Shown here one piece after another: positions 1 to 7,179 of a stretch of DNA of 48,371 nucleotides. Numbering within the stretch: position 1 is the first letter of the stretch; the number at the start of each line of letters is the position of its first letter. This stretch comes from Armatimonadota bacterium. GTDB taxonomy: Bacteria > Armatimonadota > Armatimonadia > Armatimonadales > Capsulimonadaceae. A model generated the notes under the pieces. That model saw only the letters and a program-made list of their open reading frames with translations. It was not told the DNA's origin and searched no databases. Both the position numbers and the translations under genes were made by a program. The stretch is taken from positions 1-48,371 of the forward strand of contig JANXMY010000184.1 of NCBI GenBank assembly GCA_025354405.1, read 5' to 3'.

Positions 1-70
1 GTTGAGGGCGAGTGGTTGAGGGCGAGTGGTTGAGGGCGAGTGGTTGAGGGCGAGTGGTTAAAGGCGAGTG
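1..70. repeat. 14-bp tandem array, 5 units, cut by window edge
   Basis: Four perfect copies of gttgagggcgagtg (1-56) and one variant copy with two changes (57-70). The array starts at the first base of the window, so its true length is unknown. The last unit runs straight into the fold-back element at 65-174, whose arm contains the same cgagtgg core. No gene is visible here. Confidence 0.95.
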
Positions 71-174
71 GTTGAAAACCACTCGCTAGGTTAAGCACCC
101 TCCGGGTGGAGGACAGGAGTCTGAATCCGACGTCCGAAGGACGCCTGACCTAGCGAGTGGTTTTCAACCACTCG
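65..174. repeat. Fold-back element with self-palindromic arms
   Basis: The 27-bp segment 65-91 is repeated as an exact inverted copy at 148-174. Each arm is itself a hairpin: 9-bp stems (cgagtggtt/aaccactcg) around a 3-base loop. The 56-bp centre carries two further small hairpins, caccc-tcc-gggtg (96-108) and cgtcc-gaa-ggacg (131-143). The structure resembles BIME- or MITE-type intergenic elements. No transposase is nearby. Confidence 0.85.
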
Positions 175-282
175 GCCCTGCTCGGCCTTCCCACTCGGCC
201 CTGCTCGGTCTCGCCAATCGGCCCTGCTCGGTCTCGCCACTCGGCCCTGCTCGGTCTCGCCACTCGGCCCTGCTCGGCCTTT
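168..282. repeat. 23-bp tandem array, 5 units
   Basis: Five contiguous units of about 23 bp (168-190, 191-213, 214-236, 237-259, 260-282), each beginning ccactcgg or a one-base variant and containing cctgctcgg. The unit start is the end of the right arm of the fold-back element, so this array mirrors the 14-bp array on the other side. A reading frame crosses it but gives only low-complexity peptide and is not considered a gene. Units abut with no spacers, so it is not a CRISPR array. Confidence 0.93.
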
Positions 283-336
283 ATCACGTATTCCCCGCCA
301 CGTTCTCCCCGCTCAGCGATAACATCCCCCGCCGGG

Positions 337-342
337 TATAAT
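337..342 (+). promoter_or_regulatory. -10 box of the zinc-ribbon gene
   Basis: A perfect TATAAT lies 8 bases before the ATG at 351. A start site 6-8 bases downstream of the box would place the mRNA end at or next to the ATG. No Shine-Dalgarno sequence and no good -35 box are visible. Confidence 0.5.
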
Positions 343-350
343 CATCAACA

Positions 351-1070
351 ATGGCCGCTAAAGTTTGCCCGCGCTGCGGTGCACAGTATCAAAACCTTAA
401 ATCCACTACTTGCCCGCAGTGCTTTGCTGTGCTCGTTCCCGTCGACGACGAGACGGCTCAGGAGCTGACCGCCGCCCGGCGAGAAGTGGAAGAGTCCCAA
501 GAGTTTCAAGAAGTAAAAGCGGCGGATGATGAGCGATTCAGTGAGCAGTCGTTTGGGGCCTGCCTCGGTGTCGTGGTGATTACACTTGTGACGGTGATAC
601 TTGCGATTGTGCTGATTGTACTTGCAGCGCAGCACCGGCGGCCTGCGGCAAAACGGCCCGGGATGCCGTCTGTAGTGGTTCAAGTTAAAGCGGAGCCGCA
701 GACCACATTACCAGTCGCCGCGGCGACATTAGACGAAGTCCTCCCCTCCGTCGTCGGTCCGTTTCAGCGAACTGCCGCCGATCAGGCGACGGTGCTGACC
801 GGGACCCTGACGCCGATCTTCCACGCGGTCTATCTGCGTCCCGGCGGACAGCCGCTGGATATCTACGCCCTCCCCGCTGGGCGGCCCACCCCCGAGCAGA
901 ATGAATTCCGGCTGGGCCTCTCGCTGGCGTCCCAGGTAGGAGGGAGCACCCGCCCTCTAGACTTCTTCTCAACTCAGTACTGGCGATTTGCCCTGCTGGC
1001 AGCCCCCAGCCAGACGACAGCGAACGCTGAGATTCGGGTGGCTCTCATCAGCCACTTTCAGCAGCCGTAA
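351..1070 (+). CDS. Zinc-ribbon membrane protein, unknown function
   Basis: A 239-residue protein. An N-terminal zinc ribbon has cysteine pairs at residues 6/9 (CPRC) and 21/24 (CPQC). An acidic, probably helical stretch follows (about 35-65), then one strongly hydrophobic transmembrane segment (about 70-93). The rest (about 95-239) is a soluble domain with no motif I recognise. The expected topology is a cytoplasmic ribbon and an exported C-terminal domain. The ATG at 351 is chosen because the ribbon begins five residues later and a TATAAT sits just upstream. It converges on the phosphatase gene with a 12-bp gap. Function unknown; possibly a sensor or anchor. Confidence 0.8.
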   Translation: MAAKVCPRCGAQYQNLKSTTCPQCFAVLVPVDDETAQELTAARREVEESQEFQEVKAADDERFSEQSFGACLGVVVITLVTVILAIVLIVLAAQHRRPAAKRPGMPSVVVQVKAEPQTTLPVAAATLDEVLPSVVGPFQRTAADQATVLTGTLTPIFHAVYLRPGGQPLDIYALPAGRPTPEQNEFRLGLSLASQVGGSTRPLDFFSTQYWRFALLAAPSQTTANAEIRVALISHFQQP

Positions 1071-1082
1071 CCTGTCAAATAT

Positions 1083-1604
1083 CTACTTCGCCGCCCGCTG
1101 CTGAACAGCGCTCTTCAGCCGGGTCCAGCGGGGATCAAAGCCATCCGAGCGCATCTCCTTGTAAGTCTGCGTGAACGTCCAGCCTTGCTGCGTTTCGCGG
1201 TAAATTCCCAGCATACACCCGGTTCGATCTGCCCCATGCTGACAGTGGACAAACACCGGCTCCGTCGGCGCAAGCTTGAGCGTCGATAACAGCGTGGAGA
1301 CTTGACGTGGCGTGGGCGGGTCGGCCCCCATCGGAAGATTGATCCAGTGAAAGCCCAGCGAGCGGGCATAGATCCCCTCGCGCTTGACCGTCTTCGGGGC
1401 AATCCGGAGATCAATCACGGTCTTGATCCCCATTGCTTTCAGCTGCCGCAGGCCCGCTTCGGTCGGAGCCGCACCGCGCCAGATTCCCGGTCCGACGGGA
1501 TGAAAGTTCGGCAGGTCCGGTATGGCAGCTGCCGGCAGACAAGCCACAGCGAGTAAACCTATTCCCAGCACTGCATACTGCTTACAAATATGGGTTGTCT
1601 TCAT
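1083..1604 (-). CDS. Secreted dual-specificity/tyrosine phosphatase
   Basis: About 173 residues with the phosphatase signature HCQHGADRTG (HCxxGxxRT: nucleophilic Cys and phosphate-binding Arg). The preceding core region holds the usual IDLR segment of this superfamily. The ATG at 1604 is preferred over the one at 1625: an AGGAG lies about 9 bases before it, and the protein then opens with a good signal peptide (MKTTHICKQY... LLAVACLPAAA). It probably acts in the periplasm or outside the cell. It overlaps the 3' end of the upstream hldD-like gene by 23 bp, suggesting co-transcription. Substrate (phosphotyrosine, phospho-sugar or inositol phosphate) is not evident. Confidence 0.85.
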   Translation of the reverse strand: MKTTHICKQYAVLGIGLLAVACLPAAAIPDLPNFHPVGPGIWRGAAPTEAGLRQLKAMGIKTVIDLRIAPKTVKREGIYARSLGFHWINLPMGADPPTPRQVSTLLSTLKLAPTEPVFVHCQHGADRTGCMLGIYRETQQGWTFTQTYKEMRSDGFDPRWTRLKSAVQQRAAK

Positions 1605-2556
1605 TCTGTAGATACTCCTGTACATAGTCCGTCACCGCAGCTTCAAGGGTATGAAACGGCAAATCGCAGCCCAGAGCACGCAGGTGGGTCAAATCGGCCT
1701 GAGTGTGATACTGGTAGGCGTTGCGAATATTTTCCGGCGTCGGTACGAATTCCACATCAGGCGTCTTCCCAAGGGCCTGGAAGATCGCCGCCGCCAGGTC
1801 GTTGAATGTTCGTGCCTGCCCTGTGCCGACATTGCAGATGCCATTTGCTTCCGGGTGGTCCAGAAACCAGAGGACGACTGCGCAGATATCCTTGACGTAA
1901 ATGAAGTCCCGCTCCTGTGCTCCGTCGGCATAGCCTTCTTTGTGCGACTGGAACAGCTTGATCTGGCCGGTCTCGCGGATCTGGTTCGCGGCGTGCCAGA
2001 TCACCGATGCCATCCGCCCTTTATGATACTCATTCGGGCCAAACACATTGAAAAAGCGCAGTGATGCAATTTTGGAATTCCAACCTTCGCGAATTCCTTC
2101 AGAGTCCGACTGCCACTTAGAAAACGCATAGGGGTTCAGTGGCAGCAGATTCGGCGTCACCGAGTCGGCGTCAGAGAAGCCGAGGGCTCCGTCGCCATAA
2201 ACACTGGCACTCGATGCATACACGAACCGGACGCCATGTGCCATCGCCCAGGCGGCAAGAGTGCGGGTGCAGCGGACATTGCGCTCCTGAAGGATGTCCA
2301 TGTCCGGAAACGAAGTATCCGTGATCGCACCGATATGGAGGATACCGTCCAGCTGCCCATCGTACTTGCCCGCGAGCAAGTCCGTCTCGAACGCTAGCGG
2401 CGTGACCACATCACAAAACTGCTTGGCGCGCAGGTTCTTCCACTTCGGCCCGTCTCCGAACTCATCTACGATGAGGATATCATTCCGCCCCCGCGCATTG
2501 AGCGCGGAGACAAGGACACTGCCGATGAACCCGGCCCCTCCCGTCACAACCAGCAT
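1582..2556 (-). CDS. hldD: ADP-glyceromanno-heptose 6-epimerase
   Basis: A 324-residue extended SDR enzyme. The N-terminal NAD(P)-binding motif is TGGAGFIGS, the catalytic pair is seen as YAFSK after the YASSASVYG strand, and FFNVFGPNE followed by HKGRMASV match the family's substrate region. HldD converts ADP-D-glycero- to ADP-L-glycero-manno-heptose for the LPS inner core. The ATG at 2556 is chosen because AAGGA lies 8 bases upstream and the protein then begins directly with the first beta strand; an upstream in-frame ATG at 2589 would add 11 unrelated residues. No other LPS gene is adjacent. A related sugar-nucleotide epimerase cannot be excluded. Confidence 0.85.
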   Translation of the reverse strand: MLVVTGGAGFIGSVLVSALNARGRNDILIVDEFGDGPKWKNLRAKQFCDVVTPLAFETDLLAGKYDGQLDGILHIGAITDTSFPDMDILQERNVRCTRTLAAWAMAHGVRFVYASSASVYGDGALGFSDADSVTPNLLPLNPYAFSKWQSDSEGIREGWNSKIASLRFFNVFGPNEYHKGRMASVIWHAANQIRETGQIKLFQSHKEGYADGAQERDFIYVKDICAVVLWFLDHPEANGICNVGTGQARTFNDLAAAIFQALGKTPDVEFVPTPENIRNAYQYHTQADLTHLRALGCDLPFHTLEAAVTDYVQEYLQNEDNPYL

Positions 2557-2599
2557 ATTCTTATTCCTTCGGTGATAAATAGGGGCCATGAAAGGCCGA

Positions 2600-2627
2600 A
2601 AAAGAAAGCAGGGCTAAACCCTGCTTT
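2600..2627 (-). terminator. Rho-independent terminator after rlmI-like gene
   Basis: Read on the minus strand, a perfect 9-bp stem (AAAGCAGGG/CCCTGCTTT, 2605-2613 with 2619-2627) with a 5-base loop is followed by CTTTTT. The stem begins at the last base of the stop codon of the methyltransferase gene. Confidence 0.8.
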
Positions 2628-3823
2628 TAGTCGACTGTCAGAATCAAACACTTCAGATATTCGGATTCCGGCGCATCCAGAAGTACCGGATGGTCAGCAG
2701 GCTGACCGCGCTGTTCGATCAGCTTCAGTGAGCGGCCGGCATCCCGAGCTGCGCCCTGAACGATCTCCCGAAACTCGGTGGCTCCCAGGTGATGCGAGCA
2801 GGAACAGGTGACCAGCACCCCGCCTGGCTTCAGCAGACGCACGGCGCCACGGTTAATTTCATTGTAGCCACGAATGGCTCCGTCCCGGCTGCCCCGGTTT
2901 TTCGTAAAGGCGGGCGGGTCCAGTACGACCATGTCCGTTCGATACATCTTGGCATCTAGGGCCCGCAGATAGTCGAAGACATTCTCGGTGACTGTGGTAT
3001 GGGACGTTTCGAGTTCGTTACGCACCCACTGCGCCCGGTTCAAGGCATTAAATTCCGGGCTGATCTCTACGTCAGTCACACTTTTCGCCCCGGCGCGGGC
3101 GGCACGCAGACCAAAGAGACCGGTGTAGGAGAAGCAGTTCAGGACGTCGCGCCCCTTCGCCTGCCGCGCCGCCGCCTTCTGATTCAAGTTCTGATCCAGA
3201 AAGAGTCCCGTCTTCGCCCCAGTTTTAAGGTTCGCCAGCACCGTAGCGCCGTCTTCGTTCCAGTCCAGCACGTCCGGCGGCTCTTCACCGGCCAGCACGC
3301 CTACTCGCTCCTCCAGGCCCTCCAGCTTGCGAACGGTACTGTCCGAACGCTCGTAGATGCCCTTCAGCGGCAGCAGCTCCATCAGAGACTGCACGAGAAC
3401 TTCCCGCCAGGGCTCCAGGCCCAGAGCCAGAAACTGCATCACGGCCCATTCCCCGTAAACATCGACAACCAGGCCCGGGAGACCATCGGATTCTCCGTGG
3501 ATCAGCCGATACGCCGGGGGCAGACTGCCGCCTTCATTCGTAAAATGCGCCTGTCGGTACTGAAGTGCCGCGGTCACGCGATCACGCCAGAACGACGCAT
3601 CGATCGTCACGTCGCCCCGCCGAGTCAGGTAGCGAACGATGATCTTGCTGTGGCTGTTCAGGTAGCCAAGCCCCATCGTCTTGCTGCGTGCATCCTGCAC
3701 ACGCACCACGCCACCATTCTCAAAGCCCGCCGGTGGGCCGGTTGCGATCTCATTATCATAGACCCAGGGGTGCCGAAATCGCTCGGGCCGCTGGGGTTTC
3801 AGTTTCACAATTGGAAATGCCAT
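2627..3823 (-). CDS. rlmI: 23S rRNA (cytosine-C5) methyltransferase, RlmI type
   Basis: A 398-residue protein, about the length of E. coli RlmI. An N-terminal PUA domain (about 1-75, RHPWVYDNEI) and a linking domain lead to a class I SAM methyltransferase fold: LDQNLNQ, NCFSYTG (SAM loop), VLDPPAF (motif IV) and CSCSHH with the catalytic Cys pair. The family methylates C1962 of 23S rRNA. The start at 3823 is supported by the PUA domain beginning at once. A minus-strand TACAAT lies 6 bases before the ATG. It is divergent from the namZ-like gene with only 41 bp between. RlmI versus close COG1092 relatives cannot be separated here. Confidence 0.85.
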   Translation of the reverse strand: MAFPIVKLKPQRPERFRHPWVYDNEIATGPPAGFENGGVVRVQDARSKTMGLGYLNSHSKIIVRYLTRRGDVTIDASFWRDRVTAALQYRQAHFTNEGGSLPPAYRLIHGESDGLPGLVVDVYGEWAVMQFLALGLEPWREVLVQSLMELLPLKGIYERSDSTVRKLEGLEERVGVLAGEEPPDVLDWNEDGATVLANLKTGAKTGLFLDQNLNQKAAARQAKGRDVLNCFSYTGLFGLRAARAGAKSVTDVEISPEFNALNRAQWVRNELETSHTTVTENVFDYLRALDAKMYRTDMVVLDPPAFTKNRGSRDGAIRGYNEINRGAVRLLKPGGVLVTCSCSHHLGATEFREIVQGAARDAGRSLKLIEQRGQPADHPVLLDAPESEYLKCLILTVD

Positions 3824-3864
3824 ATCCCTATTGTACCCGGTGCCTGTTCGCGCTATAATGAAGC
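3824..3864. promoter_or_regulatory. 41-bp divergent promoter region, two overlapping promoters
   Basis: Plus strand: TTGTAC (3831-3836), 17-bp spacer, TATAAT (3854-3859), then 5 bases to the ATG at 3865. Minus strand: TACAAT (3835-3830), 6 bases before the ATG at 3823. The -35 of one overlaps the -10 of the other, so the two promoters probably compete. Predicted start sites fall at or within a base or two of each ATG, and neither gene has a convincing Shine-Dalgarno sequence. Confidence 0.6.
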
Positions 3865-5043
3865 ATGGTCAAAAACGCAGGGATGACAGAAGTATCGACG
3901 GGAATCGACGTTCTTCGGAGAGAAAATTTCGCGCGGCTCCAAGGCTGCCGCGTCGGCCTCATCACAAACCATACGGGGCTGACACGCGAGGGCTTGGCGA
4001 CAATTGATGTGCTGCATCAGGCGCCGGGGGTCTCGCTGGAAGCTCTTTTCGGACCGGAACATGGAATACGCGGCGACCATGACGAAAACGTTGCAGATGG
4101 TGTGGATGGAAAGACGGAACTCGTCGTCTACTCGCTCTTCGGGGCCCGAACCCAGCCAACCTCCGAACAGCTTACCGGCCTGGACACGCTCGTGTTCGAT
4201 ATTCAGGACATCGGCTGCCGCTTCTACACGTATCTCAGCACACTAGGGAATATCCTCGAAGCGGCAAGTACCCATGGTCAACGGGTCATCGTGCTGGACC
4301 GGCCCAATCCTATCACCGGGGCGCACCCCGAAGGGCCGCTGGCAGAGAGTGACGCATTGTCATTTGTTGCCTATCATCCGATCCCCGTGCGGCACGGGCT
4401 GACGCTCGGAGAGCTGGCCCGGTTGATCTACGCCGAAAAGAGGCTGACCTGTCCGCTGGAGATCGTTTCGTGTGAGAATTGGAATCGAGGCGATTGGTAC
4501 GATGCGACCGGGCTGCTCTGGACAAATCCTTCTCCCAATATGCGGCGTCTGTCAGCCGCCGCCCTGTACCCCGGGATCGGCCTGCTTGAGTTCACCAATG
4601 TGTCCGTCGGACGCGGCACAGACACGCCTTTCGAGATCTTCGGGGCACCTTACCTTGACCCGCGTGCGTTTGCATCGGCACTCAACACGGAAAACCTGCC
4701 AGGGGTCCGTTTTATCCCGCTGACCTTCACCCCGGCCACCAGTGTCTTCGCTGGGGAAGTCTGTGGTGGGGTGCAGATTTTCATCGCGGATCGGGAATGT
4801 CTGAATGCCGTGCAGGTTGGCATAACGATTGCCGTCACACTGCTCCGCCTTTATCCCCACGATTGGCAGCCGGAAAAGCTGAAGACATTGTTGTGCTGCA
4901 ATGCAGCTTACGAACGTTTATTGGAGGGGGCAGCGCCAGAGGCAATTACCGCAGGATGGGCAAAAGATTTAGTTGGTTACGCCGACCGTGTTCTCCCATA
5001 TCTTCTCTACACTGCCCGCATCGGAGCCAAAGAGGAGAGGTGA
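3865..5043 (+). CDS. Exo-beta-N-acetylmuramidase NamZ-like (DUF1343)
   Basis: A 392-residue DUF1343/GH171 protein. Conserved blocks include TNHTG, FGPEHGIRG, DIQDIGCRFYTY, DRPNP, SPNMR and the YPG...LE.TN.S.GRGT..PFE segment. Characterised members release N-acetylmuramic acid from the non-reducing ends of peptidoglycan fragments. No signal peptide is visible, in contrast to secreted NamZ, so a cytoplasmic role in muropeptide recycling is inferred. The ATG at 3865 sits 5 bases after a TATAAT; an in-frame ATG at 3883 is the alternative. Its last 75 bases overlap the 3' end of the convergent HD-GYP gene. Confidence 0.85.
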   Translation: MVKNAGMTEVSTGIDVLRRENFARLQGCRVGLITNHTGLTREGLATIDVLHQAPGVSLEALFGPEHGIRGDHDENVADGVDGKTELVVYSLFGARTQPTSEQLTGLDTLVFDIQDIGCRFYTYLSTLGNILEAASTHGQRVIVLDRPNPITGAHPEGPLAESDALSFVAYHPIPVRHGLTLGELARLIYAEKRLTCPLEIVSCENWNRGDWYDATGLLWTNPSPNMRRLSAAALYPGIGLLEFTNVSVGRGTDTPFEIFGAPYLDPRAFASALNTENLPGVRFIPLTFTPATSVFAGEVCGGVQIFIADRECLNAVQVGITIAVTLLRLYPHDWQPEKLKTLLCCNAAYERLLEGAAPEAITAGWAKDLVGYADRVLPYLLYTARIGAKEER

Positions 5044-7074
5044 CAGAACCGGCAGAAGCAAGGTGCGGCGGACAGTCAAAAAAGCCTCTACGCAGTTTTT
5101 ATCCCACTGCTGTCCAGCCCCCTGGGCAAGAATCTCTTGTGCGCACTCCGCTTCCATTCCCTTGCGGTATGGCCGGTCGGTCGTTAGGGCGGAGTATGCA
5201 TCTGCAACCGCCATCAAGCGTGCCAGAAAGGGAATGTCTGTGCCTGCCAGACCATCCGGATATCCACCACCGTCCCAGCGCTCGTGATGGTGCCGAATGG
5301 CGTCCAGTGTCTCCTCCAGGCCGGCCACGGCCCCCACGATCACCGCCCCCATAATCGGGTGCTGCTTGACCGCCCGGTATTCTTCGTCGGTAAGTGCGCC
5401 GGGCTTGCGCAGTATGAAGTTCGGGACACCGATCTTGCCGACATCATGCAGCAGAGCCGCCATCAGTACCGTATTGCAGGCCTTTTCATCCAGATTCAGC
5501 GCTTGGGCGATCTGGTAACTATAGGCCATAACATCTTCCGAATGTCGGCGCGTATAGCGGTCTTTCGTATCGACTGCCGTCACCAGCGCATTCAGCATGG
5601 AGAAGTTCGCCATCGAGCAGGAGAGCTGAGCGCGAAGCTGCTCGGTCAGCTCACCTGCTCCGCTCCCCCCGCATTTGACCCGCATCAGACGTGCATCTGC
5701 CGCTTCCAGTGCTTCCAGTCGCCCGGGCCCGTCCTCAGGGAAGAGTGCCACTCCCAGTGACAGCGTGAGTGGAATGGGAGGACCTGTCGCCGGCTGGTAC
5801 TCAATATCCTCAAATTCCTTGGTCAAACGGGCCGTGATCCCCGCCGCGCTCTGCGATTCCACCCCTGGAAGCAGCATCGCAAACTCATCCCCTCCATAGC
5901 GGGCCAGTGTGTCATAGGAGCGGGAGGATCGCCGCAGGGCACTGGCGACCAGCGTCAAAACTTCATCGCCGACCAGATGCCCGTAGGCGTCGTTGAAAAA
6001 TTTGAAGTTGTCCAGATCGATCACGACCAGAGCAACGCTTTCCCCGGTACGGTGCGCCCGATCAGCTTCCAGTTCGAGGTGTTTATGAAACGCTCGGTGA
6101 TTTAGCAGACCGGTCAGCGGGTCTTTGTCCGCCTGCTCCCGAGCTTCCGCGAGAAGAGATTCCTGCTGGGCTAGCAGCTCTTGCTTGGCTTCGAACTCCG
6201 CGGCATGACTCATAGCGGCGGCAATTAGCCCGGCCATCAACTGCAGCGTCTGCTCATCCAAAGCCGTGAACGCATGAATCTCGGCTGAACCCACTTGCAG
6301 AACTCCCACAACCACCCGGTCATGATGCAGCGGTACAACAATCATTGAGCGAAGCCCCAGGCGGCGACAGGCGGCCAGATCCGCCCGAGAATCGCACTCG
6401 ACATCATCGCAGCGCAGAATTTGTGCGGACGCGACACATTCCCCACTAAGGCTCCCCGCGCGCTGCTGCCGATGCCCGAGAAACGGCACCGCCCGTCCAG
6501 CGACCGCACGGTAAGTGAGAACCTCGCCGTCGACCCAGAGCAATACCGCTTCATCGGCCCGGGTGAGCTTTTGGGAACGGCCCACAATCAAATCCATCAT
6601 CGCCGAGAGATCCCGCTCCGCCGTCGCAATATCGTACTGTGTTGCAATAATTGCAGAAAAACGTTCACTATCCTGCCGCAGGGCCTCCTCCGCCCGGCGA
6701 CGTTCCGCGACCTCCGCCTCGAGGTCCGCGACCCGCCGGTCCACCAGCATGGAGAGACGCCGTTTTTCCTGCCGCAGGGCATCTTCGGCGCACAAGCGCT
6801 TATCGAAGATGCTGCCGACAATCGCCAGTCCCAGGCAGAGAAGAACTGAAAGACCGAAGATTTCCGCTTCAGCGGAAATATCCTGCATATGCAGCCTATT
6901 ATACGACATCAGCCGGAAATAGGCCAGACAAGAGCGGATGCCGGCAGCAGGCATCGCGAGAGCGATAAAAAGCCAGACCCAGTGACGCCCATACGTTCGG
7001 TGCATTTTCAGTGCCAGTATTGCACACAGAAACTGCGTCAGAAGCGATGCACAAAGTATGAGCAATGAAGTCAT
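4969..7074 (-). CDS. Membrane GAF-GGDEF-HD-GYP c-di-GMP protein
   Basis: A 701-residue protein. It has three N-terminal membrane helices (about 2-22, 31-52, 71-90), a coiled coil (about 95-140), a GAF-like sensor (about 150-290), a GGDEF domain and a C-terminal HD-GYP domain (about 490-650). The cyclase site is intact (YGGDEF near residue 395) with an RSYD inhibitory site five residues before it. The phosphodiesterase site is intact too: LLHDVGKIG (near 543) and HHHERWDGGGYP (near 600). It may therefore both make and degrade c-di-GMP. AATAAT lies 7 bases before the ATG and no Shine-Dalgarno sequence is seen. Its last 75 bases overlap the 3' end of the convergent muramidase gene. Confidence 0.88.
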   Translation of the reverse strand: MTSLLILCASLLTQFLCAILALKMHRTYGRHWVWLFIALAMPAAGIRSCLAYFRLMSYNRLHMQDISAEAEIFGLSVLLCLGLAIVGSIFDKRLCAEDALRQEKRRLSMLVDRRVADLEAEVAERRRAEEALRQDSERFSAIIATQYDIATAERDLSAMMDLIVGRSQKLTRADEAVLLWVDGEVLTYRAVAGRAVPFLGHRQQRAGSLSGECVASAQILRCDDVECDSRADLAACRRLGLRSMIVVPLHHDRVVVGVLQVGSAEIHAFTALDEQTLQLMAGLIAAAMSHAAEFEAKQELLAQQESLLAEAREQADKDPLTGLLNHRAFHKHLELEADRAHRTGESVALVVIDLDNFKFFNDAYGHLVGDEVLTLVASALRRSSRSYDTLARYGGDEFAMLLPGVESQSAAGITARLTKEFEDIEYQPATGPPIPLTLSLGVALFPEDGPGRLEALEAADARLMRVKCGGSGAGELTEQLRAQLSCSMANFSMLNALVTAVDTKDRYTRRHSEDVMAYSYQIAQALNLDEKACNTVLMAALLHDVGKIGVPNFILRKPGALTDEEYRAVKQHPIMGAVIVGAVAGLEETLDAIRHHHERWDGGGYPDGLAGTDIPFLARLMAVADAYSALTTDRPYRKGMEAECAQEILAQGAGQQWDKNCVEAFLTVRRTLLLPVLSPLLFGSDAGSVEKIWENTVGVTN

Positions 7075-7106
7075 AGTGGTTATTATTGGCAGGTAGACGC
7101 TCAGAA

Positions 7107-7134
7107 AAGAGGGAGACAGAAAGAGGGAGACAGA
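7107..7134. repeat. 14-bp direct repeat, two copies
   Basis: Two exact adjacent copies of aagagggagacaga (7107-7120 and 7121-7134) lie in the 105-bp gap between the divergent HD-GYP and MFS-HEAT genes. No clear function. Confidence 0.85.
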
Positions 7135-7179
7135 AAGATTGAGGCAGGAATACGGAATTGGATGCCGTAAGTTAATAGC

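Noticed and set aside
168-282. CRISPR array
   Set aside because: The units abut with no unique spacers, and no cas gene is present.
157-468. Open frame of 103 codons across the 23-bp array
   Set aside because: Its peptide is just the translated tandem repeat and it overlaps the well-supported zinc-ribbon gene in another frame.
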